Origin: Egicoccus sp. AB-alg2
Lineage (GTDB): Bacteria > Actinomycetota > Nitriliruptoria > Nitriliruptorales > Nitriliruptoraceae
Direction of reading: 5' to 3'
Assembly: GCF_041821065.1 (NCBI RefSeq)
Contig: NZ_JBGUAX010000005.1
Coordinates: 434,001-498,000, forward strand
DNA length: 64,000 nt
Both the position numbers and the translations under genes were made by a program. Below are positions 17,568 to 26,135 of this stretch, piece after piece; the first letter of the stretch is position 1, and every line of letters begins with the position of its first letter. The notes below the pieces were generated by a model. The model was not told the DNA's origin, did no database searches, and worked only from the letters and a program-made list of their open reading frames with translations.

Positions 17568-18698
17568 CTAGAGGTGCACGCCGGGGCGGGTGCCGGCGGT
17601 CGTCGCGGTCGTGGTGGCCGTCCCACGCCCGGCCCGGTTCGCGGCCGGCACGTCGGGCCGTGACGGTGGGTGGCCGTCGCGGGCACGCTCGCCCTGGTCG
17701 CGGCCGAGGTCGAAGCCGCGCTCGCGCAGGGCGTCGGTGGCCGCCCGCACGAACTCGCGGGCGGCGTCGCGCTGGTCGCCCAGGACCTGCAGCCGGACGT
17801 TGCCGTCCTCCAGGGCCACCCGGACCCGCAGGTCACCCAGCTCGAGCGTGACCTGCCGCGGCGGCGGCGCCGCCTCCAGCTGCTCGAGCGCGTCGAGCAC
17901 CCGCGAGATCGCCGCGCCCATCGATGTCGAGGTGGTACGGCCCCGGACCTCGCCGTGACCGCGGGGCCCGGCGACGGCGGCCGTCTCGGCCGTCTGCCCG
18001 TCGAGCCCGTCGAGGCGTGGGCGGGCAGGGTCGGCTGCCGCCCGCTCCGCGCGCCGGTCGCTGCCCGCCGTCGCCCCCGTCACGCCCGCAGCGGACGCCG
18101 GCTCCGACGACGCGTCCTGCTTCGTGGCGAGGTCGGAGTTGCCGTCGACCTCGCCGACGGCCCCCCCGGTCTCCAGCGGCAGCACGACACCGGTGGTCGC
18201 GCCGGTCGCACGCCCGGTGGTGGCGTCGACACCGATGACGTCGGCATCCGGGGCAGCGGAAGTGGGAACGCCAGCCTCGTCCGGTTCGGCGGCGACCGAC
18301 ACGCCGTCCTCGGCGTCGAGGGACGTGGCCCCCGTGGTCGCCGGTGTCATGCCAGCCACCTCCGGCGCGGGCAGGGCGAGCAGCGCGGCCAGCACCGGTC
18401 CCGAGGGCCACCCGCCCGCAGCGGGTGACGCCCCGTCGCGATCCTCGGCCGTCTCCGGCTCGTCGGGCGGCGCCGCCGGTTGCGCCGTGCGGCCGGCGGC
18501 CTCGCCGTCCCGTGCGACCGGGTCGGCCAGCAGCGGCGTGCCCGGGAACAGCGCGCCGGCGCCGTCCTCGGTCGCCTCGCTGGTGATGCCACCGACCAGG
18601 GCGGCGAGCAGGGCGAGGAAGTCACCGGTGGTGGGCGTGTCCCTGCCTCCGGCCGGCGTGGTGGCGGTCGGTGCCGCCGTCGTGTGGAGGTGGATCAC
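17568..18698 (-). CDS. fliK: Flagellar hook-length control protein FliK
   Basis: 376 residues from GTG 18698, which overlaps the upstream stop (GTGA). Most of the protein is a low-complexity Ala/Thr/Pro/Asp-rich ruler region. The C-terminal domain shows the conserved FliK substrate-specificity core (PPRQVTLELGDLRVRVALED, then NVRLQVLGDQRDAAREFVR, ALRERGFDLG). It measures hook length and triggers the FlhB switch. Frame continuing further upstream belongs to the transglycosylase gene in another frame. Confidence 0.85.
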   Translation of the reverse strand: MIHLHTTAAPTATTPAGGRDTPTTGDFLALLAALVGGITSEATEDGAGALFPGTPLLADPVARDGEAAGRTAQPAAPPDEPETAEDRDGASPAAGGWPSGPVLAALLALPAPEVAGMTPATTGATSLDAEDGVSVAAEPDEAGVPTSAAPDADVIGVDATTGRATGATTGVVLPLETGGAVGEVDGNSDLATKQDASSEPASAAGVTGATAGSDRRAERAAADPARPRLDGLDGQTAETAAVAGPRGHGEVRGRTTSTSMGAAISRVLDALEQLEAAPPPRQVTLELGDLRVRVALEDGNVRLQVLGDQRDAAREFVRAATDALRERGFDLGRDQGERARDGHPPSRPDVPAANRAGRGTATTTATTAGTRPGVHL

Positions 18699-19396
18699 CG
18701 CAGCTGCTCCCAGGTGTTCATGACGCGCTGGACGTAGGTCTGGGTCTCGCGGATGCGTGGGACCCCGCCGGCCTGCGCCACGCGGTTGGGGCCGGCGTTG
18801 TAGGCCGCCAGCGCGAGGTCCACGGACCCGAACCGGTCGAGCTGCTGCTTGAGGTAGCGGGCACCACCACGCAGGTTGTCCAGCGGGTCGGTCGGGTCGA
18901 CCCGCAGGCCCGCGGCGGTGCCGGGCATCAGTTGGGCGAGGCCGATGGCGCCGGCGTGCGAGCGGACGTTCGGGTCGAAGTTCGACTCGTGCTTCACGAG
19001 GGCCGCCAGCAGGGCGGGGTCGACACCGGCTTCGGTGGCGGCCTGCTCGATCGCCCCGGCCCAGCGACGGCCGGCCGGCGGCAGCCGGTCCGCCCACGCG
19101 CCGCTCGTGCCCGTCGTCGCCTCGGCCGGCGTGCCCGCGGTCGCACCGACCGGGGTGCCACTGCCGGGGGTGGCGCCGACGGGGGTGGTCGTCGCCGCAC
19201 CGGCCGTGGCGGACATGACCGGGTACGAGGCGCTGGCCGCCAGCGCCTGTGCGAACGAGGCGGATCGGGCTGTCGCGTCGGACGTCGCGGTGGCCACCGC
19301 CGGGGCTGCGGGCACGAAGGCCTGGATGCGGCCCTGGATGGCGGCGATGCGGGCCTGGACGTCGACCATCCCGCTGGCGCCGGTGGTCGCGATCAT
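18695..19396 (-). CDS. Flagellar-operon lytic transglycosylase (SLT family)
   Basis: 233 residues. The N-terminal ~110 residues are Ala/Thr/Gly-rich. The C-terminal 120 form an SLT lysozyme-like domain: catalytic Glu in LLAALVKHESNFDP, then SHAGAIGLAQLMPGTA, and LALAAYNAGP. No cleavable signal peptide is obvious, which fits export through the flagellar type III path, where it would stand in for FlgJ by opening peptidoglycan for the rod. Overlaps fliJ and fliK by 4 nt each. Confidence 0.88.
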   Translation of the reverse strand: MIATTGASGMVDVQARIAAIQGRIQAFVPAAPAVATATSDATARSASFAQALAASASYPVMSATAGAATTTPVGATPGSGTPVGATAGTPAEATTGTSGAWADRLPPAGRRWAGAIEQAATEAGVDPALLAALVKHESNFDPNVRSHAGAIGLAQLMPGTAAGLRVDPTDPLDNLRGGARYLKQQLDRFGSVDLALAAYNAGPNRVAQAGGVPRIRETQTYVQRVMNTWEQLR

Positions 19397-19815
19397 GCGC
19401 GCCGCCGCCAGGTCTCCAGCGCGACGGCGTCCAGCTGGATCTCCGCGGCCCGGCTGGCGCGGGCCGCCGCCTCGGCCTGCCGGCGTTCGGCCAGCCGCTC
19501 GGCGCTGCGCCGCGCGATGGCGGCGTCGATCCGCTGCCGTTCGGCGACCTCGGCGTCCTGCCGGGCCAGGCGCTGCTGCTCGCGGGCCCGCTCGACCGCG
19601 TCGTTGAGCGCGAGGCTGCCCAGGCGGTGCTGGCGCAGACCGTCGACGCCGGCGACGTCGACCGGTACGCCGCGGCCCTCCAGGGCGATGACGGCCTGCT
19701 CGTGGCGCTCCCGCGCCAGCTCGAGCCGCAGCTGCGCGGCGGCCTGCTCGGCGAGGCGCCGGCGTTCGATGCCCTCGCGCACCTGCAGGACGACCTTCAT
19801 ACGATCACGCTTCAC
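19393..19815 (-). CDS. fliJ: Flagellar export protein FliJ
   Basis: 140 residues, GTG start overlapping the fliI stop (GTGA). Almost entirely alpha-helical/coiled coil, rich in Arg, Ala, Glu and Gln (LVRE-type start KVVLQVREGIERRR; long REQQRLARQDAEVAERQR helix). It is a weakly conserved family identified mainly by its coiled-coil nature and its place after fliI. It escorts chaperones and stimulates the FliI ATPase. Confidence 0.85.
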   Translation of the reverse strand: MKRDRMKVVLQVREGIERRRLAEQAAAQLRLELARERHEQAVIALEGRGVPVDVAGVDGLRQHRLGSLALNDAVERAREQQRLARQDAEVAERQRIDAAIARRSAERLAERRQAEAAARASRAAEIQLDAVALETWRRRA

Positions 19816-21110
19816 GCCGCCATCTCCTCGGCTGCCCGCAGCCGTGCCGCGAGCTCGGCGATCCGCATCCATGCGTGTTCGGCAGCCACCACCTCGTGTG
19901 CTGGCTGGGTGAGGAAGTCGACGAGGTCGCCCATCATGGCCAGGGCGGCGTCGGCGGCCCGGTCGCTCCCCGCGACGTAGGCGCCGACCTCGACGAGGTC
20001 GCGGACCCGGTCGGCCGCGGCCAGCGCCCGTCGCAACGTGACGGCGGCGGCCTGCTGCTCGGACGACGTCACGGTCGTGGCGAGCCGGCTGAGGCTGGCG
20101 AGCGGGTCGATGGCCGGGAACCGCCCGGCCGTGGTGAGGGCCCGGTCCAGGACGAGGTGGCCGTCGAGGATGGAACGGGCGGCGTCGGCGACCGGCTCGT
20201 CGTTGTCGCCGCCTTCCACCAGCACCGTGTAGAAGGCGGTGATGGTGCCGTGCTCGCGCGGCCCGGAGCGCTCCAGGAGCCGGGGCAGCAGCGCGAAGAC
20301 CGAGGGCGGATAGCCCTTGGAGGTCGGCGGTTCGCCGGCCGCCAGCCCGATCTCGCGTTGGGCCGTGGCCAGCCGCGTCAGGGAGTCGACGGTCAGCAGC
20401 ACGTCGTGGCCGCCGTCGGCGAACTCCTCGGCGACGCGAGTGGCGAGGAACGCCGCCCGCAGCCGCAGCAGCGCCGGCTCGTCGGAGGTCGCGACCACGA
20501 CCACGCTGCGGGCCAGGCCCTCGGGTCCGAGCACGTCCTCGACGAACTCGCGGACCTCACGGCCGCGCTCGCCGACCAGGGCGATGACCGACCGCGACGC
20601 GGCGGTCCCGCGGACCATCATCGCCAGCAGCGTCGACTTGCCCACGCCCGAGCCGGCGAACAGGCCCATCCGCTGCCCACGACCGACCGTGCACAGCGTG
20701 TCGATCAGCTTCACGCCGGTGTCCAGCGGCTCGGTCACCCGCTGGCGGGCGAGGGCGTGTGGCGTGGCCGCGTCGACCGACCGCTGCGGGGCGGCGATCG
20801 GGCCCTTGCCGTCCAGCGGCCGCCCGAGCGCGTCGACGATGCGTCCGAGCAGGGCCTCCCCCACCGGTGAGGTCAGCGGCCCGGGCCGGGGACGGACACG
20901 GTCACCACGGGCGATACCGGTGGTGTCGCCCAGCAGCAGCGCCCGCGCCGCGTGGTCGTCCACGGCGACGACCTCGCCGACCCGGACGCCGCCGCGCGCC
21001 TCGACGTCGACGGCGTCGCCGACCGCAAGGCGCAGGCCACGCACTTCCACTTCGGTGCCCACGACGCGGGACACCGAGCCGTGGCTGACGGCCCGCAGCA
21101 GCGCCGTCAT
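19812..21110 (-). CDS. fliI: Flagellum-specific ATPase FliI
   Basis: 432 residues from ATG 21110 (ATGA overlap with fliH). Walker A MGLFAGSGVGKSTLLAMM, Walker B VLLTVDSLTRLATAQREIGL, and TSKGYPPSVFALLPRLLERS typical of FliI/YscN ATPases. The N-terminal beta-barrel is present (VVGTEVEVRGLRLAVGD). It forms the hexamer that energises substrate unfolding at the export gate, with FliH as regulator and FliJ as stalk. Confidence 0.97.
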   Translation of the reverse strand: MTALLRAVSHGSVSRVVGTEVEVRGLRLAVGDAVDVEARGGVRVGEVVAVDDHAARALLLGDTTGIARGDRVRPRPGPLTSPVGEALLGRIVDALGRPLDGKGPIAAPQRSVDAATPHALARQRVTEPLDTGVKLIDTLCTVGRGQRMGLFAGSGVGKSTLLAMMVRGTAASRSVIALVGERGREVREFVEDVLGPEGLARSVVVVATSDEPALLRLRAAFLATRVAEEFADGGHDVLLTVDSLTRLATAQREIGLAAGEPPTSKGYPPSVFALLPRLLERSGPREHGTITAFYTVLVEGGDNDEPVADAARSILDGHLVLDRALTTAGRFPAIDPLASLSRLATTVTSSEQQAAAVTLRRALAAADRVRDLVEVGAYVAGSDRAADAALAMMGDLVDFLTQPAHEVVAAEHAWMRIAELAARLRAAEEMAA

Positions 21111-21664
21111 AGGCCCGACTCCACGCGCAGGGCCGTGACGGCCTGCAGCAGGGCGGCCCGCGTCACCTCGGCGCCGCCCCACGTCCCGACGAGTCGGGCG
21201 TCTCCGCGTGCGACGGCCGGGTCGGCGCTCAACCGCAGCCGCGCGTCGAGCGGCGCGCCGGCGAGCGCGGCGTGGTCGTCGGGGTGCAGGCGCACCTCCA
21301 GCGGGTCGTCGTCGAGGAGCGCGGCGGCCTCGCGGGCACGGTCGAGCAGGTCCAGCGCCGGCGTCGGCGGCGTGGCGGCCAGCACCTCGGACGCCAGCTC
21401 GGCGGCCAGCGCCAGGTCGGCGGTCCGGGCCGCGTCGCGCTGCGCCAGGGTCTCCTGCAGCAGGGCTTCGAGCCGGCCGGCGACCTGGGTGGCGGCGGCG
21501 GCCGCGGCGCGACGGCCGGCGGCCTCGCCCTCGGCGTAGGCCTGGGCGCGGGCGTCGGCCACGGCACGGTCCAGGACCGCGGCCGTGGCCGGGTCCAGCA
21601 CCGGGGCGGGTGGCGCCAGCGTCCGCACGTCGTCGCTGACGGTCAGGCGGAGCAGCTCAGCCAA
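21107..21664 (-). CDS. fliH: Flagellar assembly protein FliH
   Basis: 185 residues with probable TTG start overlapping fliG by 8 nt. N-terminal half is an Ala/Arg/Glu-rich coiled coil containing the AYAEGEAAGRRAAAAAAT-type helix common in FliH. The C-terminal part (LEVRLHPDDHAALAG ... VARGDARLVGTWGGAEV) matches the FliH/HrpE ATPase-binding domain. It regulates FliI. The start could also be an internal GTG near residue 12. Confidence 0.9.
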   Translation of the reverse strand: MAELLRLTVSDDVRTLAPPAPVLDPATAAVLDRAVADARAQAYAEGEAAGRRAAAAAATQVAGRLEALLQETLAQRDAARTADLALAAELASEVLAATPPTPALDLLDRAREAAALLDDDPLEVRLHPDDHAALAGAPLDARLRLSADPAVARGDARLVGTWGGAEVTRAALLQAVTALRVESGL

Positions 21665-22664
21665 CGAACTCCTCCTGGCCGCGTGAGATGGTGATCAGCC
21701 CTTCCTTCTCGAGCTCGTAGACCATCCGCACGATGGAGGTCTGGGCCGCCTCGACGTCGCGAACGCGCACCTGGCCCATGAGGTCCATCTCCTCGGCCAC
21801 GGTGGTGCGGGCCCGCTCGGAGAGGTTGCGCATCAGCGCGTCGTGCAGCTCGGTGGACACGCCCTTGAGCGCGGTGGCGAGCAGCGACGGCTCGACCTGG
21901 CGCAGCAGCTCCTGCAGGGCCCGGTCCTCCAGGGTGATGAGGTCCTCGAAGACGAACATCAGGGCCCGGACCCGCTCGGCCAGCGCCGGGTCGGTGGTCT
22001 CCAGTTCCTGCAGGATGGCCCGCTCGGTGGCCCGGTCGCTCTGGTTGAGCAGGTCGGCCAGCTCCTTCACGCCGTCGCGCCGGCCGCTGCGGCGGCGCAC
22101 CTCACCGAGGCGCGACTGCAGCGACTCCTCGATGCGCCGGACCACGTCCGGGTCGGCACGCTCGAGGGTGGCGAGGCGGGTCGCGACCGACACCTGCACC
22201 TCGGGGTCGAGGCCGCCCATGAGGCTGGCGCCGAGCCGGGCCGGCAGGTGGGCGAGCACGACCGCGATGGTCTGGGGGCTCTCGTCGCGCAGGTGCTGCA
22301 GGATCTCCGAGGGCTCGTGCATCCGCAGGAAGTGGAATGGCGTCGACTGCGTGGAGGCCAGCAGCCGGTCCACGATCTCGTCGGCCTCGTCGCCGTAGCG
22401 CGACCGCAGCAGTTCGCGGGCGTGGTGCTCGCCGCCGCTGAGCAGGGCGGCGTGCGCGACCGCGTCGTCGCGGAACTCGGTCAGGATCGACTCGAGCTGC
22501 GCCGGCGAGACGTCGCCGAGCTGGGCCACCTCGACGGCGACCTGCTCGACCTCCTCCTCGGTGAGGTGCTCGAGGACCCGGGCCGACCGCTGCGTTCCGA
22601 CCGCGACGAGGACGGCGGCGGCCTTCTGTGCCCGTCCGAGCACCAGCGCGGTCCCGGCGCTCAT
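21657..22664 (-). CDS. fliG: Flagellar motor switch protein FliG
   Basis: 335 residues, ATG overlapping the fliF stop. All three FliG domains are present: N (KAAAVLVAVGTQRSARVLEH), middle with EHPQ-like motif region (HEPSEILQHLRDESPQTIAV), and C-terminal torque helix with charged residues (ILQELETTDPALAERVRALM, VFEDLITLEDRALQELLRQV). It contacts FliF, FliM and the MotA loop. Confidence 0.97.
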   Translation of the reverse strand: MSAGTALVLGRAQKAAAVLVAVGTQRSARVLEHLTEEEVEQVAVEVAQLGDVSPAQLESILTEFRDDAVAHAALLSGGEHHARELLRSRYGDEADEIVDRLLASTQSTPFHFLRMHEPSEILQHLRDESPQTIAVVLAHLPARLGASLMGGLDPEVQVSVATRLATLERADPDVVRRIEESLQSRLGEVRRRSGRRDGVKELADLLNQSDRATERAILQELETTDPALAERVRALMFVFEDLITLEDRALQELLRQVEPSLLATALKGVSTELHDALMRNLSERARTTVAEEMDLMGQVRVRDVEAAQTSIVRMVYELEKEGLITISRGQEEFVG

Positions 22665-24154
22665 ACGCCCGCCCTTCGGTCCGCGAGCCAGCCGCGCAGG
22701 AGGGCCGCGATCTCCTCGGGCTGGCGCTCGACCATCGCGGCGACCTCGTCCTGGATGTTCGGGCCGACCGGCAGCTGCTCGGTCTCGTCGACGGGGTCGA
22801 TCGGCACGGGCGCGGCACGCACCTGGGCGGGCACCACCTTCTCCGCCACGGCCGCGGTCCTGTCCTTCTTGCGCCGCGTCATCAGGAACAGCATGACGGC
22901 GATCAGCACGATCAGCCCCATGGCGAGGTAGCTCTCGAGCTGGGCGAACCCGCCCGCCTCGGCCTCCTCGGGCGGTGCCGTCGCGTCGGCGGGGCTGGTC
23001 ACGCGGGTGATCGCGATCGCTTCCTCGCGCAGGTCGACGTCCACGCCGGCGGCGGCGCCGACGAGTTCGCGCAGCTGCGCGTCGGTGACGGCCGAGCCGT
23101 CCTCGACGACCAGCGCGACCGACAGCCGCTCGACCGTGCCGGGCGCCTGCACCGTGCGGGTGGTGGTGCGCCCGACGCCGTACTCCGTGCTGTTCTCGTC
23201 ACGGGTGTAGTTGCTGGGCCCGTTGCCGGTGGGCAGCGGCCCCCCGTCGACGCCGGTGACGCCGCCGGCGGGGGCGCCCTCGCCCTCGAACTGCTCGGCG
23301 CTGGTCGACTCGCGCAGCGGCGTACCCTCGGCGTCGAAGGTCTCGGTCTGGATCTCGGACTCGTCGAAGTTCAGCGAGGCGCGGACCGACACCGACGCGG
23401 GGAAGCCGGTAGCCCGCTGCACCAGTGCCTGCAGGTCGGCGTTCATCGCCGACTCGTACTCGCGGGTGAGTCGCTGCTGACGGTCGCTGACCCCGCCGAC
23501 GACGCCGTCGCCGGGCGCGTGCAGGACGTTGCCGGCCGTGTCGGCGACGGTGACCTTGTCGGGCGACAGGCCCTCCACGGCCGACGACACGAGCAGGGTG
23601 ATCGCCTCGACCTGGTTGCTGTCGAGCGGCCGGGCGGAACGCAGCAGCACGCTGGCGGAGGCCGGCTCGCGCTGCTCGGTGAACAGCGACTCCTCGGGCA
23701 GCACCAGGCGGACGGTGGCGTTGTCGATGCCGTCCATCGCGCCCAGGGTCCGCGACAGCTCCCCCTCGACGGCGCGCTGCAGGTCCACGCGCTGACGGAA
23801 GTCGGACACGCCGAGCGCCTGGTTGTCCAGCAGTTCGTAGCCGGGGACGCTGGGGGTGCCGCTGACGCCCGCCGAGGCCAGGTCGGCGCGCACGCGGTAC
23901 AGCTGCTGCTGCGGGACGAGGATGCGCGAGCCGTCGAGCTGGTAGGCGATGCCGCGGCTCTCCAGCTCGCCGACGACCTCGGACAGCTCCTTGTCCTCGA
24001 GCCCGGCGTACAGCAGCGCATAACTCGGCGTGGTGACCCAGCGCATGAACGGGATGGCGGCCATCACCAGCACGACGACGGCCACCACGATGCCGACCCG
24101 CTGCGCGGGCGGCAGCGAGCGCACCAGGCCGGTCAGGCGGTCCTTGAGCTCCAC
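22661..24154 (-). CDS. fliF: Flagellar MS-ring protein FliF
   Basis: 497 residues, GTG start. Two membrane helices flank the ring-building region: N-terminal (VGIVVAVVVLVMAAIPFM) and C-terminal (YLAMGLIVLIAVMLFLMTRR). YALLYAGLEDKELSEVVGEL and VPGYELLDNQALGVSDFRQR are family signatures. The cytoplasmic C-tail (IQDEVAAMVERQPEEIAALL) binds FliG. It is the platform on which the export gate and switch assemble. Confidence 0.97.
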   Translation of the reverse strand: MELKDRLTGLVRSLPPAQRVGIVVAVVVLVMAAIPFMRWVTTPSYALLYAGLEDKELSEVVGELESRGIAYQLDGSRILVPQQQLYRVRADLASAGVSGTPSVPGYELLDNQALGVSDFRQRVDLQRAVEGELSRTLGAMDGIDNATVRLVLPEESLFTEQREPASASVLLRSARPLDSNQVEAITLLVSSAVEGLSPDKVTVADTAGNVLHAPGDGVVGGVSDRQQRLTREYESAMNADLQALVQRATGFPASVSVRASLNFDESEIQTETFDAEGTPLRESTSAEQFEGEGAPAGGVTGVDGGPLPTGNGPSNYTRDENSTEYGVGRTTTRTVQAPGTVERLSVALVVEDGSAVTDAQLRELVGAAAGVDVDLREEAIAITRVTSPADATAPPEEAEAGGFAQLESYLAMGLIVLIAVMLFLMTRRKKDRTAAVAEKVVPAQVRAAPVPIDPVDETEQLPVGPNIQDEVAAMVERQPEEIAALLRGWLADRRAGV

Positions 24155-24207
24155 GTGGCGTTCAGTCCTGTGTGAGTGTCAGCGCGACGATCAGGTCGTT
24201 GCGCGGG

Positions 24208-24516
24208 TCAGACCTGGAGGCGCATGACCTCGTGGTAGGCCTCGAGGGCCCGGTCGCGGACCTGCACGAGCATGTCCACGGCCAGTCCGGCCTGGGAGGT
24301 GGCGGCCATGACCTCGTGGATGCGGGTCGAGCCGCCGGAGGCGACGTCCTCCACCAGCGCGTCGGCGCGGTGCTCCATCGCGGAGACCTGCTGCAGGCCG
24401 TTGCCGAGGGCTTCGGCGAAGCCGGGCGCGGCCGTGGCGCCGGTGGCACCGGCGGCGGGGGTCGGCGGCAGCGGCTGGATCGGCAGCGGACTGCCGATGG
24501 GCGGGATCGACATCAC
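24208..24516 (-). CDS. fliE: Flagellar hook-basal body protein FliE
   Basis: 102 residues, GTG 24516 or ATG 24513 start at the flgC stop. The conserved C-terminal half reads TRIHEVMAATSQAGLAVDM then LVQVRDRALEAYHEVMRLQV, the FliE signature. It connects the MS-ring to the rod and is among the first export substrates. A 53-nt gap precedes fliF. Confidence 0.95.
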   Translation of the reverse strand: MMSIPPIGSPLPIQPLPPTPAAGATGATAAPGFAEALGNGLQQVSAMEHRADALVEDVASGGSTRIHEVMAATSQAGLAVDMLVQVRDRALEAYHEVMRLQV

Positions 24517-24923
24517 TGGCCTCCGAGGCGCAGGGCGGCCTGGTAGGCCTCCTTCGCCGACTCGACGGTGCGCAGGTTCGCCTGGTAGGCCCGCTGCGCG
24601 ACCATCATGTCCACCATCTGCGAGCCCAGGTCGACGTGTGCGCGGGTGACGTTGCCCTGCTCGTCGGCCAGCGGATGGTCCGGGTCGTGGGTGCGCGGCG
24701 GCTCACCGCCGGCACGCACCTTCTGGGCGAGGTAGACCCCGGAACCGGTGCTCGCGAACGGACCGCCGCCGAGTGGCCGGGCCACCACCTGCAGGGCGCG
24801 GAAGGACTCCTCGCCGGGTGCGGTGTCGGTGTTCGCGTTGGCGATGTTGTGGGCGATGGTGTCGAGCCAGTGGTGCGCGAAGCCGACACCGGTCCGCCCG
24901 ATGTTCATGCTGGAGAAGCTCAT
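24513..24923 (-). CDS. flgC: Flagellar proximal rod protein FlgC
   Basis: 136 residues from ATG 24923, coupled to flgB by ATGA. Rod motif AHHWLDTIAHNIANANT (family: L-x-x-I-A-x-N-I-A-N-x-x-T) near the N-terminus, and C-terminal VDMMVAQRAYQANLRTVES, the common rod/hook helix. Normal size for FlgC. Confidence 0.96.
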   Translation of the reverse strand: MSFSSMNIGRTGVGFAHHWLDTIAHNIANANTDTAPGEESFRALQVVARPLGGGPFASTGSGVYLAQKVRAGGEPPRTHDPDHPLADEQGNVTRAHVDLGSQMVDMMVAQRAYQANLRTVESAKEAYQAALRLGGQ

Positions 24924-25267
24924 CGGCGGCCACCCATCGCGACGCGGAGCTGGCCGACCTTGTAGTTGAAGGCGGACACCATCGCGTCGCGGTGCAGGCC
25001 GTCCTTCATGGAGCCGATCAGTTCGGTCTCCATGTCGACGCTGTTGCCCTGCGCGTCGACGATGGTCGGCGAGGCGACGACCTCGGGGCTCGGGGCCTGG
25101 GCAGGGTCGCGGCGGCGCAGCGCGTCGCGCAGCGTGGTCTCGAAGTCGACGGTGCTGGCGCGGAAGTTCGGGGTCTCGCTGTTGGCGATGTTGTTGGCGC
25201 GGACCGTGCCACGCAGCGCCAGGCCGTCGAGCGCGCGCAGCGCCGCGGTGGTCGTCACGTCCCACAT
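24920..25267 (-). CDS. flgB: Flagellar proximal rod protein FlgB
   Basis: 115 residues from ATG 25267 with GGAAGG 9-10 nt upstream. Motifs ALRGTVRANNIANSETPNFR at the N-terminus and KDGLHRDAMVSAFNYKVGQL at the C-terminus are typical of FlgB. First gene of the long rod/hook/export operon that runs to flgE. A hairpin and a sigma-28-like promoter lie in its leader. Confidence 0.96.
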   Translation of the reverse strand: MWDVTTTAALRALDGLALRGTVRANNIANSETPNFRASTVDFETTLRDALRRRDPAQAPSPEVVASPTIVDAQGNSVDMETELIGSMKDGLHRDAMVSAFNYKVGQLRVAMGGRR

Positions 25268-25293
25268 GGTGCAGCCTTCCGACAACGCGAAAA

Positions 25294-25315
25294 GGAGGAG
25301 GCGAACGCCTCCTCC
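25294..25315 (-). terminator. Terminator-like hairpin in the flgB leader
   Basis: GGAGGAGGC / GCCTCCTCC, 9-10 bp stem with 2-4 nt loop, followed on the minus strand by TTTT. It sits between the candidate flgB promoter (25356-25383) and the flgB start. It may terminate read-through from fliD-fliS, act as an attenuator, or hide the GGAGGAGG in its 5' arm. Confidence 0.5.
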
Positions 25316-25355
25316 ATGAGCCGAGTCTGGTTTCCGTACCGAGTTGTCACGAGGG

Positions 25356-25383
25356 TTGTCGGCCGTGCCCCGTGACGACTGAA
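25356..25383 (-). promoter_or_regulatory. Candidate FliA (sigma-28) promoter for flgB operon
   Basis: Minus strand GCTTCAG (TTCAG at 25383-25379), exactly 15 nt, then GCCGACAA (25363-25356). Seven of eight -10 bases match GCCGATAA. Same GCTTCAG element as at fliC and flbD. Confidence 0.6.
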
Positions 25384-25422
25384 GCGATGTCGTGCGATGT
25401 CGGTGTCCGGTCCACCGACGTG

Positions 25423-25728
25423 TCAGCTGGCGTAGGCCGATCCGGCCCGCCGGCGCTGGTCCACGTCCTGCAGTTCCGCGCTCAGCTCGCCCAGCCGCTC
25501 GCGCATGTGCTGCTGCACCTGCGCGATGCGGGCGGCGATGCGCTGGGCACGCGGCTGGAGCGCTTCGGGTAACGGACCGAGGTCGCGCGGCGGCACCCAC
25601 GTGTGCAGCGGCACGACGTCGCCGCTGGCCAGCGCCGCATCCAGTTCGACCACGTCGACCTCCAGCTGGTCGAGCACCTCGACCCAGGCGCCTTCTGGCT
25701 GGCCGTCCATCGTCGTCGGCGCGCTCAT
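25423..25728 (-). CDS. Small coiled-coil protein in the FliT position
   Basis: 101 residues; ATG 25728 overlaps the fliS stop (ATGA). Mostly helical, acidic first half (WVEVLDQLEVDVVELDAALA) then a basic/Gln-rich helix (RIAARIAQVQQHMRERLGEL). The fliD-fliS-fliT order is standard, so a FliT-like chaperone (binding FliD or the export ATPase) is the natural guess. Sequence alone does not prove it. Confidence 0.6.
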   Translation of the reverse strand: MSAPTTMDGQPEGAWVEVLDQLEVDVVELDAALASGDVVPLHTWVPPRDLGPLPEALQPRAQRIAARIAQVQQHMRERLGELSAELQDVDQRRRAGSAYAS

Positions 25729-26135
25729 CCGGCCACCGCCGCGGCCGCCTGCCCGTTCACGCAGCCCTGTTCCCATGCGTCCCGCAGGTCCGTCAGCACG
25801 GACGTGACGGCCTCCAGCCCGTCGGCCGACTTGGCGACGTTGGCGGCGACCAGCCGGTCGCGGCAGAAGTCGTAGAGCGAGGCGAGGTTGGCGGCCACCG
25901 CTCCCCCGCGCTCCATGTCGAGCGTGACGGCGAGGTGGGTCACGATCGCCTGCGCCCGGCCGAGGCAGTCGTTGACGTCCTCGATGTCGACCGGGGACGC
26001 CTCCAGCCCGCGCGTGGCACGGCTCACCTCGGCGAGCGCGCCGTTGTAGAGCATCACCACGAGCTGGGCGGGCGAGGCGGTCTGGGCCGCCTGGGTCTGG
26101 TACGCCGCGTAGGGGTTCACCGTCGCTCCGGTCAC
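25725..26135 (-). CDS. fliS: Flagellin chaperone FliS
   Basis: 136 residues from GTG 26135, which overlaps the fliD stop (GTGA). The N-terminus NPYAAYQTQAAQTASPAQLV with VVMLYNGALAEVSRA is the classic FliS start (Y-x-x-x-x-V-x-T-A-S-P-x-x-L-V-x-M-L-Y-x-G). A four-helix bundle that holds unfolded flagellin for export. In Bacillus it also competes indirectly in the FliW/CsrA loop, both of which are encoded further on. Confidence 0.96.
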   Translation of the reverse strand: MTGATVNPYAAYQTQAAQTASPAQLVVMLYNGALAEVSRATRGLEASPVDIEDVNDCLGRAQAIVTHLAVTLDMERGGAVAANLASLYDFCRDRLVAANVAKSADGLEAVTSVLTDLRDAWEQGCVNGQAAAAVAG

